NCBI GenBank assembly: GCA_002706265.1
Contig: PAKU01000029.1
Coordinates: 124,001 to 188,000, forward strand
From: Polycyclovorans sp.
GTDB taxonomy: Bacteria; Pseudomonadota; Gammaproteobacteria; Nevskiales; Nevskiaceae
Length of the DNA stretch: 64,000 nucleotides
Reading direction: 5' to 3'
Positions 34,034-42,858 of this stretch are shown here, piece after piece. Position 1 is the stretch's first letter. Each line of letters opens with the position of its first letter. The notes under the pieces were generated by a model. The model did not search any database. It saw nothing but the letters and a program-made list of their open reading frames with translations, and was not told the origin of the DNA. The position numbers and the translations under genes are program-made.

Positions 34034-37000
34034 TCAGGGCGCCAACTGGGCCGCCAGGCGGTTCAGCGCGCGCGCCGCAATGCCGAGGCGAATGAACGGA
34101 TCGCCCTCGTCACCCCGCAGCAGGGCGAGGCGCTCGTCCGCGGTGGCCAGCGCCTTGGCATGGCGCTTTTCCCAGGCCTCGACACTGGGCGCAGCCAGCA
34201 CGCTGAGGGTCAGGTCACGCTGGGCGGCGAACAGGTCTTCGCGCAATTCCACGCGCGCCAGCGCCGGCCAGCGGCCGTCCACCTGCGAGCCGGTCAGGGC
34301 GGCATGCAGACCGGGCAGGTCGAAACGATCGCCCACCGCGAAGAAGCGGTGCGCCACCTGTGCCGGCGGGGCGTCAACCGCATCCTTGATCGACACCAGA
34401 TCGGGCAGCACGCCCAGGTAGCGCGTCTTGGCCAGTCCTTCGGCCACGTCGGGGTCGTGCCCCTCGTCACGCAGGGTGGCCACGGCCGCGCGGTGATTCT
34501 CGGCATACCGCGTGGGCAACTGCGCGGCGAAATCGTCCTGCTTGAGTCGCCTGGCGAACACCGCATGGCGTTTGACCTCGTCAGCCAGCGCGGTGGGCGG
34601 CCCTTCTCGGCGAATCAGCAGGCTGCGGGTCAGGTGCTTGAGCAGGCCCGACACCCGGCGCTGATACGACTGCCGCAAGGCGAATTGCCCGACCCGCGGC
34701 GTGTCCAGCCAGGCCCATTCATCGTCCACGTTGACCAGCCGCGTGGCCACCAGCCAGGCGTGCACCACCTGCGCACGGCTGACGCCGATTTCACTGGCCA
34801 GCCGATGCGCGAACGGCGCGCCCATACGATTGCAGACGCTGTTGGTGAGGATCGTGGCGATGATCTCGCGCCGCAGCCGGTGGCCGGTCAGTGCCTTGCG
34901 ATAGCGCGTCACCAACTGCGGCGGAAAGTAGGCCAGCAGGTCGTCGGTGAAGGCGGGGTCATCGGGCACCTCGCTGGCCACCAGATCATCGAACAGCGCG
35001 ATCTTGGTGTGCGCCAGCACCACCGCCAGTTCCGGCGCCGTGAGGCCCTGACCGCCGCGGCGACGGCTGAGCCAGGTTTCTTCGTCGGGCAGGCCATCGA
35101 CCACCCGGTCGAGATCGCCGCCCTGCTCCAGCGCGCGGATCAGGTTCAGGTACTCGTCACCGCGTTCGGCCTGCTCGGCCACCGCGAAGCTGAGCGCCGC
35201 CGACTGCACCAGGTTGTCGTGCACCACGGCGGCGGCCAGGTCGTCGGTCATGGCCACCAGCAGCGGGTCGCGCACCTTGCGGGTGAGCCGCCCGGCCTGC
35301 ATCAACTGGTTGAGCGGAATCTTGATGTTCACCTCGCGATCGGAGCTGTGCACCCCGCCGGCGTTGTCAATGGCATCGGTGAACACCCGCCCCCCGGCCA
35401 GCGCAAACTCGACCCGCCCGGCCTGCGTGAGCCCCAGATTGCCGCCCTCGCCCACCACCTTGACGCGCAGTTCGTTGCCGTTGACGCGCACCGCGTCGTT
35501 GGCGCGGTCGCCCACGTCGCCGTGGCTTTCGTGGCGGGCCTTCACATAGGTGCCAATGCCGCCGTTCCAGAACAGGTCAACCGGCGCCTTGAGAATGGCG
35601 CGCATCAGTTCGTAGGGCGTCAGGCGCGCGCTGTCGCAGCCAAGGGCCTGTTGCGCCGCGGCGCTGAGTTCGATCTTTTTGCGGCTGCGCGAATAGACGC
35701 CGCCGCCCCTGGAGATCAGCGAGCGGTCGTAGTCCTCCCAACTCGACCGCGACAGCGAGAACAGCCGCTGGCGCTCGGCAAACGAGGTGGCCGGGTCGGG
35801 ATCGGGGTCGATGAAAATGTCGCGATGGTCGAACGCCGCGATCAGGCGAATCTGCTTCGACAGCAGCATGCCGTTGCCGAACACGTCGCCGCTCATGTCA
35901 CCAACGCCGACGACGCTGAACGGTGTGGTCTGGATGTCGTGGTCCATCTCGCGAAAGTGGCGCTTCACGCTTTCCCAGGCGCCGCGTGCGGTGATGCCCA
36001 TTTTCTTGTGGTCGTAGCCCTGGCTGCCGCCGGAAGCGAAGGCATCGCCCAGCCAGAAGTCGTAGGTCGCGGCGGTTTCATTGGCCAGGTCAGAGAAGCG
36101 GGCGGTGCCCTTGTCGGCGGCCACCACCAGATACGGGTCGGGCGCGTCACGGCACACCACGCCCTTGGGGGGCACGATCTGGTCGCCCTTGCGGTTGTCG
36201 GTCAGGTCGAGCAGGCCGCACAGAAAATCGACATAGGCCGCGCGCCCGGCCTTGCCCCAGGCCTCTCGATCGCTGCGGTCCCCGCGCTTGACGACAAAGC
36301 CGCCCTTGGCGCCCACCGGCACGATGATGCTGTTCTTCACCTGCTGGGCCTTGACCAGCCCCAGCACTTCGGTGCGGAAATCCTGCAGCCGGTCGGACCA
36401 GCGCAGACCGCCGCGCGCCACCCGGCCGCCGCGCAGGTGCACGCCTTCCATCTGCGGGCTGTAGACGAAGATCTCGAACATCGGCAGCGGTCTGGGCAGC
36501 TCGCTGATCTGTGTCGGGTCGAGCTTGATCGACAGCACCGGTTTGTCGAGGGCCACGTTGGTGCGCAGGGTGGCGCGCACCACCGAGCGGGCAGCGCGCA
36601 GGATGCGGTCGGTGTCGAGTGCCGGCACGGCGTCGAGCGCGGCGTCGATTTCGGCATTCAGCGCTTCGGCGTCGGCCTCGCGGGCCTCAGACGTGCGCTG
36701 CCCATCAAACTGGGTGAGGAACATCCGCACCAGCAGGCCGGCCACCTGCGGATGGCGCACCAGTTGCTGCTCGATGAACGCCTGCGAGTACGGCAACCCG
36801 GTCTGCACCAGATAGCGCACCACGGTGCGGATGATCACCGTTTCACGCGCGGTCAGCCCGGCGGCGAGCACCAGGGCGTTGAGCGGGTCATCTTCGATCT
36901 CGTCGGCCAGCAGCGCGGCGAAGGCCGCCTCCATGCGCTGCTGCTGTTCGGCGGGCGCGCCGGCGCAGCGCCCCACGGGCCGCACGTCGAATTCATGGAT

Positions 37001-38761
37001 CCAGGCGCGCGGCTGCCGGGCGGTGGCCGCCACCGCCGTGGGCGACTGCCCGGTGACGAACAGCCCGAAGTTTTCGAGTTTGGGCAGCACTTCCGACAGG
37101 GCCGCGGGCTGACCCCGGCTGAACAGCCGCAGGTGCGTGAAACAGCTTTCGGCGTCGTCGCCGGCTGTCTCGTTGACCGGCAGCCGCATGATCACCGGTC
37201 GCGCGTCACGCAACTGCTCCAGGGTGGCGATGTCGGCGATGGCGGTGTCGAGGTCGGTGCGCTCCTGGTAGGCCGGCGGCAGGGCCTCGGCGTACTGCTG
37301 GGCGCGCTGCACCGATTCGGCGGTCTCGCCCAGGCGGGCGATCAGGCGCTCCGCCCAGGTCTGGGTGAGCGCCAGCAGACGCGTTTCCAGCGCCTTCACA
37401 TCGTCGGGCATGGGCGGCGCATCGAGCGTGGTCAGCCGAACATAGATCAGCGCATGGCGCCCGCCCCGCGGAAACTCCACGCGGCGATCAATGTCGGTGG
37501 CGCCCAGCTCGGCCTGCAAGGCGTCGATCAGCCGATCACGCAGGACCCGGCCATAGCGGTCACGCGGCAGGTACAGCAGCGCCGAGAAGAACCGGCCGTA
37601 GCGGTCACGGCGCAGAAACAGCCGCAACTGGTGTCGGTCCCGCAGGGCCATGACGCCGGTGCCCAGCGCAAACAGTTCGTCTTCGGAGGACTGCCACAAC
37701 TCGCTGCGCGGCAGCATCGCCAGCGTGTCGCGCAGCGCACGACTGCTGTGCGAGCCCTCGGCGTAACCGGCCCGCGCCAGCACCTGGCTGACCCGTTGCC
37801 GCAGCAGCGGAATGTGGCGCGGCCGCTCGATGTACACATCGGTGGTGAACAGGCCGATGAAGCGGATCGTGCCGATCACCTCGCCCTGCTCGTCAAGCCG
37901 CTTCACCGAAATCACGTCCAGCAGTTCGTCGTGATGCACCCGCGCGCGCACCGTCGACTGCGTGACCACCAGCAGGCGGCGGGAGTCGGTGTAGCGATCC
38001 AGCTCGCTGCGCTGCGCCATCAGGTCGTCGGTGTGCGCCAGCCGCCGGCCCTTCGCGGCCAGTCCCAGGCTCGCGCCTTCGTCACGCTCGAAGCCGGAGG
38101 CGCCCGGCGATCGCTGGGTGGGTTGCACGGCAAAGAAGGTGAAATGGCTTTCGACCAGCCAGTCGAGAAAGGCGGCGACCTCGGCGGCTTCTTCTTTCAG
38201 GTCCTCCTGGATCACGGCGCGGCAGGCCGTGGCGGTGTCGCGCGCCGCCTTGCACATGGGCTCGAAGTCGTCGACCAGATGTCGCAGTTCGGCCAGCGAC
38301 TCGGTGATGTCGTCACGCAGGGCCCGTTCGGCGTCGGCATCGGCCGGCGCCCATTGCAGATGAATCTGGATCAACGACTCCAGCGGCCCATCGTCGCCGA
38401 CCTTGAGCGTCTTGCCGCTGCGGTCCAGCCGCAGCTGCGGGTGAAAGGTGGCAATCACCTGCGCGCCGTGGCGGCGCAAGGTGAGTTGCAGGGTGTCGAC
38501 CAGAAACGGCCGGTCGGGACACACCGTGAGCAGCCGGTATTCACGCGGGCCGGGGCCGGTCAGCCATTCGGCCTTGCCCTGCGGCGGCGGCGCCTTGGCC
38601 GCCAGCTTCTGGTGGGCCAGCGCGGCGTCGATCAACTGCGAGGTCGAGAACAGGCTGATCACCTCGTTCGAGGCTTGGCGATAGTAGGCTTCGAGCCAGT
38701 CGCGTTGCGCCTTGGGGGCGTCGTGCCAGCGTGACGCGGCCTTCGCGGGGGTGTTCGCCAT
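34034..38761 (-). CDS. gdhB: Large NAD-specific glutamate dehydrogenase (180 kDa type)
   Basis: Oxidative deamination of glutamate to 2-oxoglutarate with NAD+. 1575 aa, matching the L-GDH family (about 1,600 aa). The N-terminal half carries regulatory domains, the catalytic part lies around residues 700-1200 with RGGLRWSDRLQDFRTEV, VPVGAKGGFVVK, and NGMLLSKQIRLIAAFDH; C-terminal helical domains follow. The start is the ATG at 38761 with GGAGAG about 7 nt upstream. Transcribed alone, divergent from the small membrane-protein gene. Function by strong family resemblance. Confidence 0.96.
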   Translation of the reverse strand: MANTPAKAASRWHDAPKAQRDWLEAYYRQASNEVISLFSTSQLIDAALAHQKLAAKAPPPQGKAEWLTGPGPREYRLLTVCPDRPFLVDTLQLTLRRHGAQVIATFHPQLRLDRSGKTLKVGDDGPLESLIQIHLQWAPADADAERALRDDITESLAELRHLVDDFEPMCKAARDTATACRAVIQEDLKEEAAEVAAFLDWLVESHFTFFAVQPTQRSPGASGFERDEGASLGLAAKGRRLAHTDDLMAQRSELDRYTDSRRLLVVTQSTVRARVHHDELLDVISVKRLDEQGEVIGTIRFIGLFTTDVYIERPRHIPLLRQRVSQVLARAGYAEGSHSSRALRDTLAMLPRSELWQSSEDELFALGTGVMALRDRHQLRLFLRRDRYGRFFSALLYLPRDRYGRVLRDRLIDALQAELGATDIDRRVEFPRGGRHALIYVRLTTLDAPPMPDDVKALETRLLALTQTWAERLIARLGETAESVQRAQQYAEALPPAYQERTDLDTAIADIATLEQLRDARPVIMRLPVNETAGDDAESCFTHLRLFSRGQPAALSEVLPKLENFGLFVTGQSPTAVAATARQPRAWIHEFDVRPVGRCAGAPAEQQQRMEAAFAALLADEIEDDPLNALVLAAGLTARETVIIRTVVRYLVQTGLPYSQAFIEQQLVRHPQVAGLLVRMFLTQFDGQRTSEAREADAEALNAEIDAALDAVPALDTDRILRAARSVVRATLRTNVALDKPVLSIKLDPTQISELPRPLPMFEIFVYSPQMEGVHLRGGRVARGGLRWSDRLQDFRTEVLGLVKAQQVKNSIIVPVGAKGGFVVKRGDRSDREAWGKAGRAAYVDFLCGLLDLTDNRKGDQIVPPKGVVCRDAPDPYLVVAADKGTARFSDLANETAATYDFWLGDAFASGGSQGYDHKKMGITARGAWESVKRHFREMDHDIQTTPFSVVGVGDMSGDVFGNGMLLSKQIRLIAAFDHRDIFIDPDPDPATSFAERQRLFSLSRSSWEDYDRSLISRGGGVYSRSRKKIELSAAAQQALGCDSARLTPYELMRAILKAPVDLFWNGGIGTYVKARHESHGDVGDRANDAVRVNGNELRVKVVGEGGNLGLTQAGRVEFALAGGRVFTDAIDNAGGVHSSDREVNIKIPLNQLMQAGRLTRKVRDPLLVAMTDDLAAAVVHDNLVQSAALSFAVAEQAERGDEYLNLIRALEQGGDLDRVVDGLPDEETWLSRRRGGQGLTAPELAVVLAHTKIALFDDLVASEVPDDPAFTDDLLAYFPPQLVTRYRKALTGHRLRREIIATILTNSVCNRMGAPFAHRLASEIGVSRAQVVHAWLVATRLVNVDDEWAWLDTPRVGQFALRQSYQRRVSGLLKHLTRSLLIRREGPPTALADEVKRHAVFARRLKQDDFAAQLPTRYAENHRAAVATLRDEGHDPDVAEGLAKTRYLGVLPDLVSIKDAVDAPPAQVAHRFFAVGDRFDLPGLHAALTGSQVDGRWPALARVELREDLFAAQRDLTLSVLAAPSVEAWEKRHAKALATADERLALLRGDEGDPFIRLGIAARALNRLAAQLAP

Positions 38762-38947
38762 GGGGGACTCTCCTTGTTCGGGTTCTAAGTTGCGAGACGT
38801 CGGGGCGCCATCGAACAACCGGATTCACCTTATCCTGCCCAGCTGAATCGGGAGGCACACAGGCATCATGGTGTGCGGCAACGACACGCCGATGACAGAC
38901 ACCGACCCCACCCGCCTCGACCTTTGGCCCGGCACAGGAGCGCCTCC

Positions 38948-39475
38948 ATGAACGCTGACACCCCCACGGCAGAACAGGTCGCGCAGGCCCAGCGCGGACG
39001 CCAGATCTTCTGGACGCTGGTGGCGCTGTGGGGCATCGTCGCCTACTTCGCCGGCGACTGGCTGGCCCAGGACATGCGCTTTCGCGTCAACGACCTGGCC
39101 GCGATCTCGGGGGCCGGCTACATCGCCCGCGACGCCGAGGGCATCTACTACCACATCAACAATCGCAGCAAGGCGCGGGCGATCTATCCCGAGTTGCGCG
39201 AGCCGGTCTACGACTACGACTGTTTCGACTGCAAGCGGGTCAACAGCGACCAGCTCACGCAGATCAACCAGTTCTGCGCCACGGCCCAGAAAGACACCCT
39301 GCCGCAGCTCGACTTCGAGGTGCCCTGCAGCACCTGGGCGCCGCAGCATGACCTGACCAAATTTCTCAGCTTCGCGATCTTTCTGGTGCCGCTGATGCTG
39401 TGGCCGATCGTGCGTTTTCTGCTGTCGCCCGACAAGAAGCTGATCATCGACCCCAAGGAAAACCAGTTTCAGTAG
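38948..39475 (+). CDS. Small Cys-containing membrane protein, function unknown
   Basis: 175 aa with one membrane helix at about residues 21-40 (IFWTLVALWGIVAYFAGDWL) and another near 143-160 (FLSFAIFLVPLMLWPIVRFLL). The loop of about 100 residues between them holds DCFDC, FC and VPC cysteines, probably periplasmic. The C-terminal KKLIIDPKENQFQ is likely cytosolic. GGAG precedes the ATG at 38948 by 8 nt. Its stop overlaps the convergent ABC1-kinase gene by 7 nt. I do not recognise the family. Confidence 0.75.
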   Translation: MNADTPTAEQVAQAQRGRQIFWTLVALWGIVAYFAGDWLAQDMRFRVNDLAAISGAGYIARDAEGIYYHINNRSKARAIYPELREPVYDYDCFDCKRVNSDQLTQINQFCATAQKDTLPQLDFEVPCSTWAPQHDLTKFLSFAIFLVPLMLWPIVRFLLSPDKKLIIDPKENQFQ

Positions 39476-40749
39476 CCGGGCAGTGCAATCGTGTCGAGCA
39501 CCGCCGGCACGTCGATTCGCGCGCCGAGGCGCCGCAGCATCCAGTAGTGGCCACTGAGCGCGCGGCCCACGAACGCCAGCGGCGGAATCGGCCGGTAGTC
39601 GCGCAGCCAGCGGACCAGCTCCTGCCGGGCAACGCGACGTGTGTCGTCCATCAGCCGCGCATCACCAAAGTCGAAAGGGCGTTCGGCGAACAGCCGGTCG
39701 GTGCCCACCGCCGCCAGCGCCTGGTAATGCGGGCGCATGGCATCGAGCAGCGCTGATCTGGCCTGCGCGTCGTCGGCGGCGCGCCCCAGCCCGCCCAGCG
39801 CGTGCACCGCTTCGTGCAGGGCGGTCCAGTCCTGACCGCGCACCGCGCCGGTGATGCGCCGCATCTGCACGCGATGGGCCTCGCTGACCTCGCGCACGCA
39901 GCCAAAATCGTAGACCGTGATGCCGCCATCGGCGTGGAATCCAAAATTGCCGGGATGCGGATCGGCATGCACCCAGCCGCTGACCAGCACCTGCTGCAAC
40001 AACCAGCCGAGCAGCCGCGCGCCAATCTGGTCACGCACCTCCGGGGCATAGTCCAGTGCCGTTTCGATGCTGTCGGCGGGCGCCCATTCGGTGACCAGCA
40101 CGCCCTCGGTGCACAAGGCCGGCACCGGCACGGGATAGCGCACGCCCGGCCAGGCGGCGTGGGCCGTCATCGCCTGCAGATAGGCCAGTTCGCGGGTGTA
40201 GTCGGTTTCTTCCTTGAACCGGGCGCGCACCTCGTCCAGCAGGCCGTCGAGGGCCTTGCCGTCCAGTGGCAGCAGCTTGCCCATGCGCAACAGGCGGCCC
40301 AGCGCCAGCACGTCTTCGTCAACCGAATCGGCCACGCCGGGATAGCGGATCTTGACCACCACCTCACGGCCGTCGACCAGCTGGGTGCGGTGCACCTGGC
40401 CAATTGACGCGGCGGCCAGTGCCGTGGGCTGCAAGGGCCTGACCATCGCCCACTGCGGGGCCGACCACTGGGCGTCGAGCACCTGCTTCATTTCGGCATA
40501 GGGGCGTGCCTCGGCATCGCGCTGCAACTGGGCCAGCGGACCGGCCAGACCTGGCGGCAAAACGTCGGCGTACTGCGAGGCAAGCTGCCCCAGCTTCATC
40601 GCCGCGCCTTTCATCTCGCTCAGGGTGCGAAACCAGTCTTCCCCCACATCGGTCCACGACTGATCCCCCGAGCGGCCGCGCAGCCTCGACGCCGCAAGCC
40701 GCCCCACCGAGCGCATGCCGGCCATCAACATTTTTCCGGATCGGGCCAT
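39469..40749 (-). CDS. ABC1/AarF/UbiB-family atypical kinase-like protein
   Basis: 426 aa. Motifs of the UbiB/ADCK group: MKGAAMKLGQLASQY (the KxGQ motif), AAASIGQVHR (Ala-rich nucleotide loop), VVVKIRYPGV with the lysine, HADPHPGNFGF and YDFGCV for catalysis/metal. UbiB proteins support ubiquinone biosynthesis, but shorter stand-alone ABC1 proteins without the C-terminal membrane helices of UbiB may have other lipid-related roles. No such helices are obvious here, so I do not call it UbiB. It is convergent with the preceding gene. Confidence 0.88.
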   Translation of the reverse strand: MARSGKMLMAGMRSVGRLAASRLRGRSGDQSWTDVGEDWFRTLSEMKGAAMKLGQLASQYADVLPPGLAGPLAQLQRDAEARPYAEMKQVLDAQWSAPQWAMVRPLQPTALAAASIGQVHRTQLVDGREVVVKIRYPGVADSVDEDVLALGRLLRMGKLLPLDGKALDGLLDEVRARFKEETDYTRELAYLQAMTAHAAWPGVRYPVPVPALCTEGVLVTEWAPADSIETALDYAPEVRDQIGARLLGWLLQQVLVSGWVHADPHPGNFGFHADGGITVYDFGCVREVSEAHRVQMRRITGAVRGQDWTALHEAVHALGGLGRAADDAQARSALLDAMRPHYQALAAVGTDRLFAERPFDFGDARLMDDTRRVARQELVRWLRDYRPIPPLAFVGRALSGHYWMLRRLGARIDVPAVLDTIALPGY

Positions 40750-40867
40750 GGACCATCAAAGACTGTGAAAGGGGGCTTCAGCATACGGCCAACGTCGCGC
40801 GTCGGGCCCCGGCCGCGCGCTGAGGCGGGCAACAGAGCCGGGAACGGGTCCATCGCGCCACCGCAAG

Positions 40868-40883
40868 ATGAACAATTGTTCAT
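40868..40883. promoter_or_regulatory. 16-bp perfect palindrome, candidate operator
   Basis: ATGAACAATTGTTCAT reads the same on both strands. It stands out as AT-rich in a GC-rich gap and lies 66 nt before the thioredoxin gene that opens the DUF4266/DUF3570/ApbE operon. It could be a repressor site or overlap a promoter. Confidence 0.45.
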
Positions 40884-40949
40884 GAACCGGCCAGACCGCT
40901 GACACCCGCGGCTGCGCAGACTGCGCGCTCATTCTTCAAAGGCCCGCTG

Positions 40950-41396
40950 ATGACCGCACGCCCCTGGACCCGACTCGCGACCCTGGCACTGACGCTGCTG
41001 GCCAACGTGGCCTTCGCCGACCCCATTCCGCGCGCGCTCGACGCACCGCCCGGCAAGCCGGTCTATGTGGACTTCTGGGCCAGTTGGTGCACGCCCTGCG
41101 CGCAGTCGTTTCCGTGGCTGAACAGCGTGCAGCAACGGTTTGGCAGCGAGATTCATGTGGTTGGCGTCAACGTCGACACCAACAAGTCTGACGCCGCGCG
41201 CTTTTTGCAGCGCTACCCGGCCCGGTTCGCACTGCACTACGACCCGGCGGGCGAGCTGGCCGCCCAGTACCAACTGCAGGGCATGCCCAGCGCTGTGCTC
41301 CTGTCACCTGACGGCAAGGTGCTGTGGCAGCACAGCGGCTTCCGCACCGACGAGATTCCCGATTACGAAGCCGCCATTTTGAGTGCCCTGAAATGA
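40950..41396 (+). CDS. Periplasmic TlpA-like thioredoxin-fold protein
   Basis: 148 aa. Signal peptide ends near NVAFA-DP. The thioredoxin fold shows VYVDFWASWCTPCAQSFPW with the redox-active CxxC (WCTPC) and the cis-proline loop LQGMPSAVLLSPDG. It is likely a periplasmic thiol reductase/oxidase. Its ATGA overlap with the DUF4266 gene ties it to the flavinylation operon, so its target may be the Cys-containing DUF4266 lipoprotein; that link is inference. Confidence 0.9.
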   Translation: MTARPWTRLATLALTLLANVAFADPIPRALDAPPGKPVYVDFWASWCTPCAQSFPWLNSVQQRFGSEIHVVGVNVDTNKSDAARFLQRYPARFALHYDPAGELAAQYQLQGMPSAVLLSPDGKVLWQHSGFRTDEIPDYEAAILSALK

Positions 41397-41599
41397 AAAT
41401 CCTGTTCCCGCTGGTTCTGATCATCACCCTGGGGGGCTGCGTCAACGTTCAGCCCTGGCAACGCGGCACGCTGGCGCGACCCGACATGCAGCCCGTCAGC
41501 GACGCCGCTCAGGCCGCGTTTGAAGACCACACCTACTTCAGCAAAGAAGCGTCCAGCGGGGGTCGGGGCTTCGGCGGCGGGGGTTGCGGATGCAACTGA
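41393..41599 (+). CDS. DUF4266 small lipoprotein with Gly/Cys-rich tail
   Basis: 68 aa. Signal peptide and lipobox LGGC near residues 13-16 give a mature lipoprotein of about 53 residues. The mature part holds PWQRGTLARPDM and SKEASSGGRGFGG, ending in GGGGCGCN, the hallmark of DUF4266. Two cysteines at the tail could bind a metal, form a disulfide or be a modification site. The start overlaps the thioredoxin stop (ATGA); the stop lies 10 nt inside the DUF3570 gene. Function unknown. Confidence 0.88.
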   Translation: MKILFPLVLIITLGGCVNVQPWQRGTLARPDMQPVSDAAQAAFEDHTYFSKEASSGGRGFGGGGCGCN

Positions 41600-42858
41600 A
41601 ACACTCACCTCTGAATGCAGCCGCCCTCGCCCTGCTGGGCCTGAGCGGACACGCCAGCGGCCAGACCGCCGAGCCCGGTTGGGAGTTCGACACCTCGACC
41701 CTGGTCTACAGCGAGGCCGACAGCCGCGTGCAGGCCGTCGAGCCCAAACTGCGCGCCACCCGCTATGGCGACGACGGGCAGATCCTCAGCGCTGCCGTGA
41801 CCGTGGACGTGCTCACCGGGGCCTCGCCCAACGGGGCCGCCCCGGCCTCGGCGCCGCAGACCTTTTCGCGACCGTCCGGCAACGGCCAGTACACCGCCGC
41901 ACCGGGTGAAACGCCGCTGGATGACACCTTTCACGACACCCGCGTGGCGGTCGACGGCAGCTACACCCGGCCGCTGGGCAGCCGCAACGCGGTCACGATT
42001 TCGGCCAATGCCTCGAACGAGTTCGACTACACCTCGTTCGGTGGCGGCGCCACGTTCACCCGTGATTTCAATCTGAAGAACACCTCGGTGAGCGTCGGGT
42101 TCAACTTTGCCAGCGACCGCATCGATCCCGAGGGCGGCGTGCCGGTGGGGCTGTCCCGCGTGCCCGCGCCCGGTGCGCCGACCGGTCGCGACGCGGGCAC
42201 CGAGTCCAAGACCATCACCGACCTGCTGGCCAGCGTGACCCAGGTGCTGTCGCCCGAAAGCCTCGCGGTGTTCAGCTATTCGATGAGCCTGTCCGATGGC
42301 TACCAGACCGATCCCTACAAGCTGCTCTCGGTGGTCGGAACCGATGGTGAGCCGCTGCGTTACGCCTACGAGGCGCGCCCCGACGAGCGCACCAAGCACG
42401 CCATCTATGGCCAGTACAAACGCTTTGTCTTCGATCGCGACGTGTGGGACATCTCCCTGCGGTTGATGACCGACGATTGGGGCATCGTCTCGCAAACGCT
42501 GGACACGACCTACCGCTGGAACTTCAGCGAACGTCGCTACCTGGAGCCGCACCTGCGCTACTACCGCCAGTCTGAAGCCGATTTTTACCGCGCCGCCCTG
42601 TTCGACGGGGAAGAGAACGCCTTGCAATTTGCCAGCGCCGATCAGCGCCTGGGGCAGTTCGACGCCCTCACCGTGGGCCTCAAATACGGCCAGACGCTGG
42701 ACAGCGGCAACAGCTGGTCGGTGCGGCTGGAGGGCTACACCCAACTCGGCAAGACGGCCGGTGTGCCCGAGCAGGCCGCGGCGGGTTTGTCGAAGTTCGA
42801 TCTGGAGCCGGAACTCACCGCCGTGATGCTCACCGCCGGGTACCGGTTCCGTTGGTGA
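41590..42858 (+). CDS. DUF3570 predicted outer-membrane beta-barrel with flavinylation-like motif
   Basis: 422 aa. Signal peptide to about residue 24 (GHASG-QTAEPGW). The rest alternates as beta strands and ends with AGYRFRW, a C-terminal aromatic residue typical of outer-membrane barrels. Near the mature N-terminus the sequence DVLTGAS (D73 to S79; Thr76) fits the D-x-x-(S/T)-G-A-(T/S) motif at which ApbE attaches FMN through a phosphoester bond. The ApbE gene follows directly with a 4 nt overlap. The ATG at 41590 was preferred over a TTG at 41584. DUF3570 has no established function; flavinylation is a prediction. Confidence 0.85.
   Translation: MQLKHSPLNAAALALLGLSGHASGQTAEPGWEFDTSTLVYSEADSRVQAVEPKLRATRYGDDGQILSAAVTVDVLTGASPNGAAPASAPQTFSRPSGNGQYTAAPGETPLDDTFHDTRVAVDGSYTRPLGSRNAVTISANASNEFDYTSFGGGATFTRDFNLKNTSVSVGFNFASDRIDPEGGVPVGLSRVPAPGAPTGRDAGTESKTITDLLASVTQVLSPESLAVFSYSMSLSDGYQTDPYKLLSVVGTDGEPLRYAYEARPDERTKHAIYGQYKRFVFDRDVWDISLRLMTDDWGIVSQTLDTTYRWNFSERRYLEPHLRYYRQSEADFYRAALFDGEENALQFASADQRLGQFDALTVGLKYGQTLDSGNSWSVRLEGYTQLGKTAGVPEQAAAGLSKFDLEPELTAVMLTAGYRFRW

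Noticed and set aside
34160..38734. Very long open frame (1,524 codons) on the + strand opposite gdhB
   Set aside because: It is an antisense shadow caused by high GC and third-position bias; the product has no recognisable domains while the - strand gives a full-length glutamate dehydrogenase.
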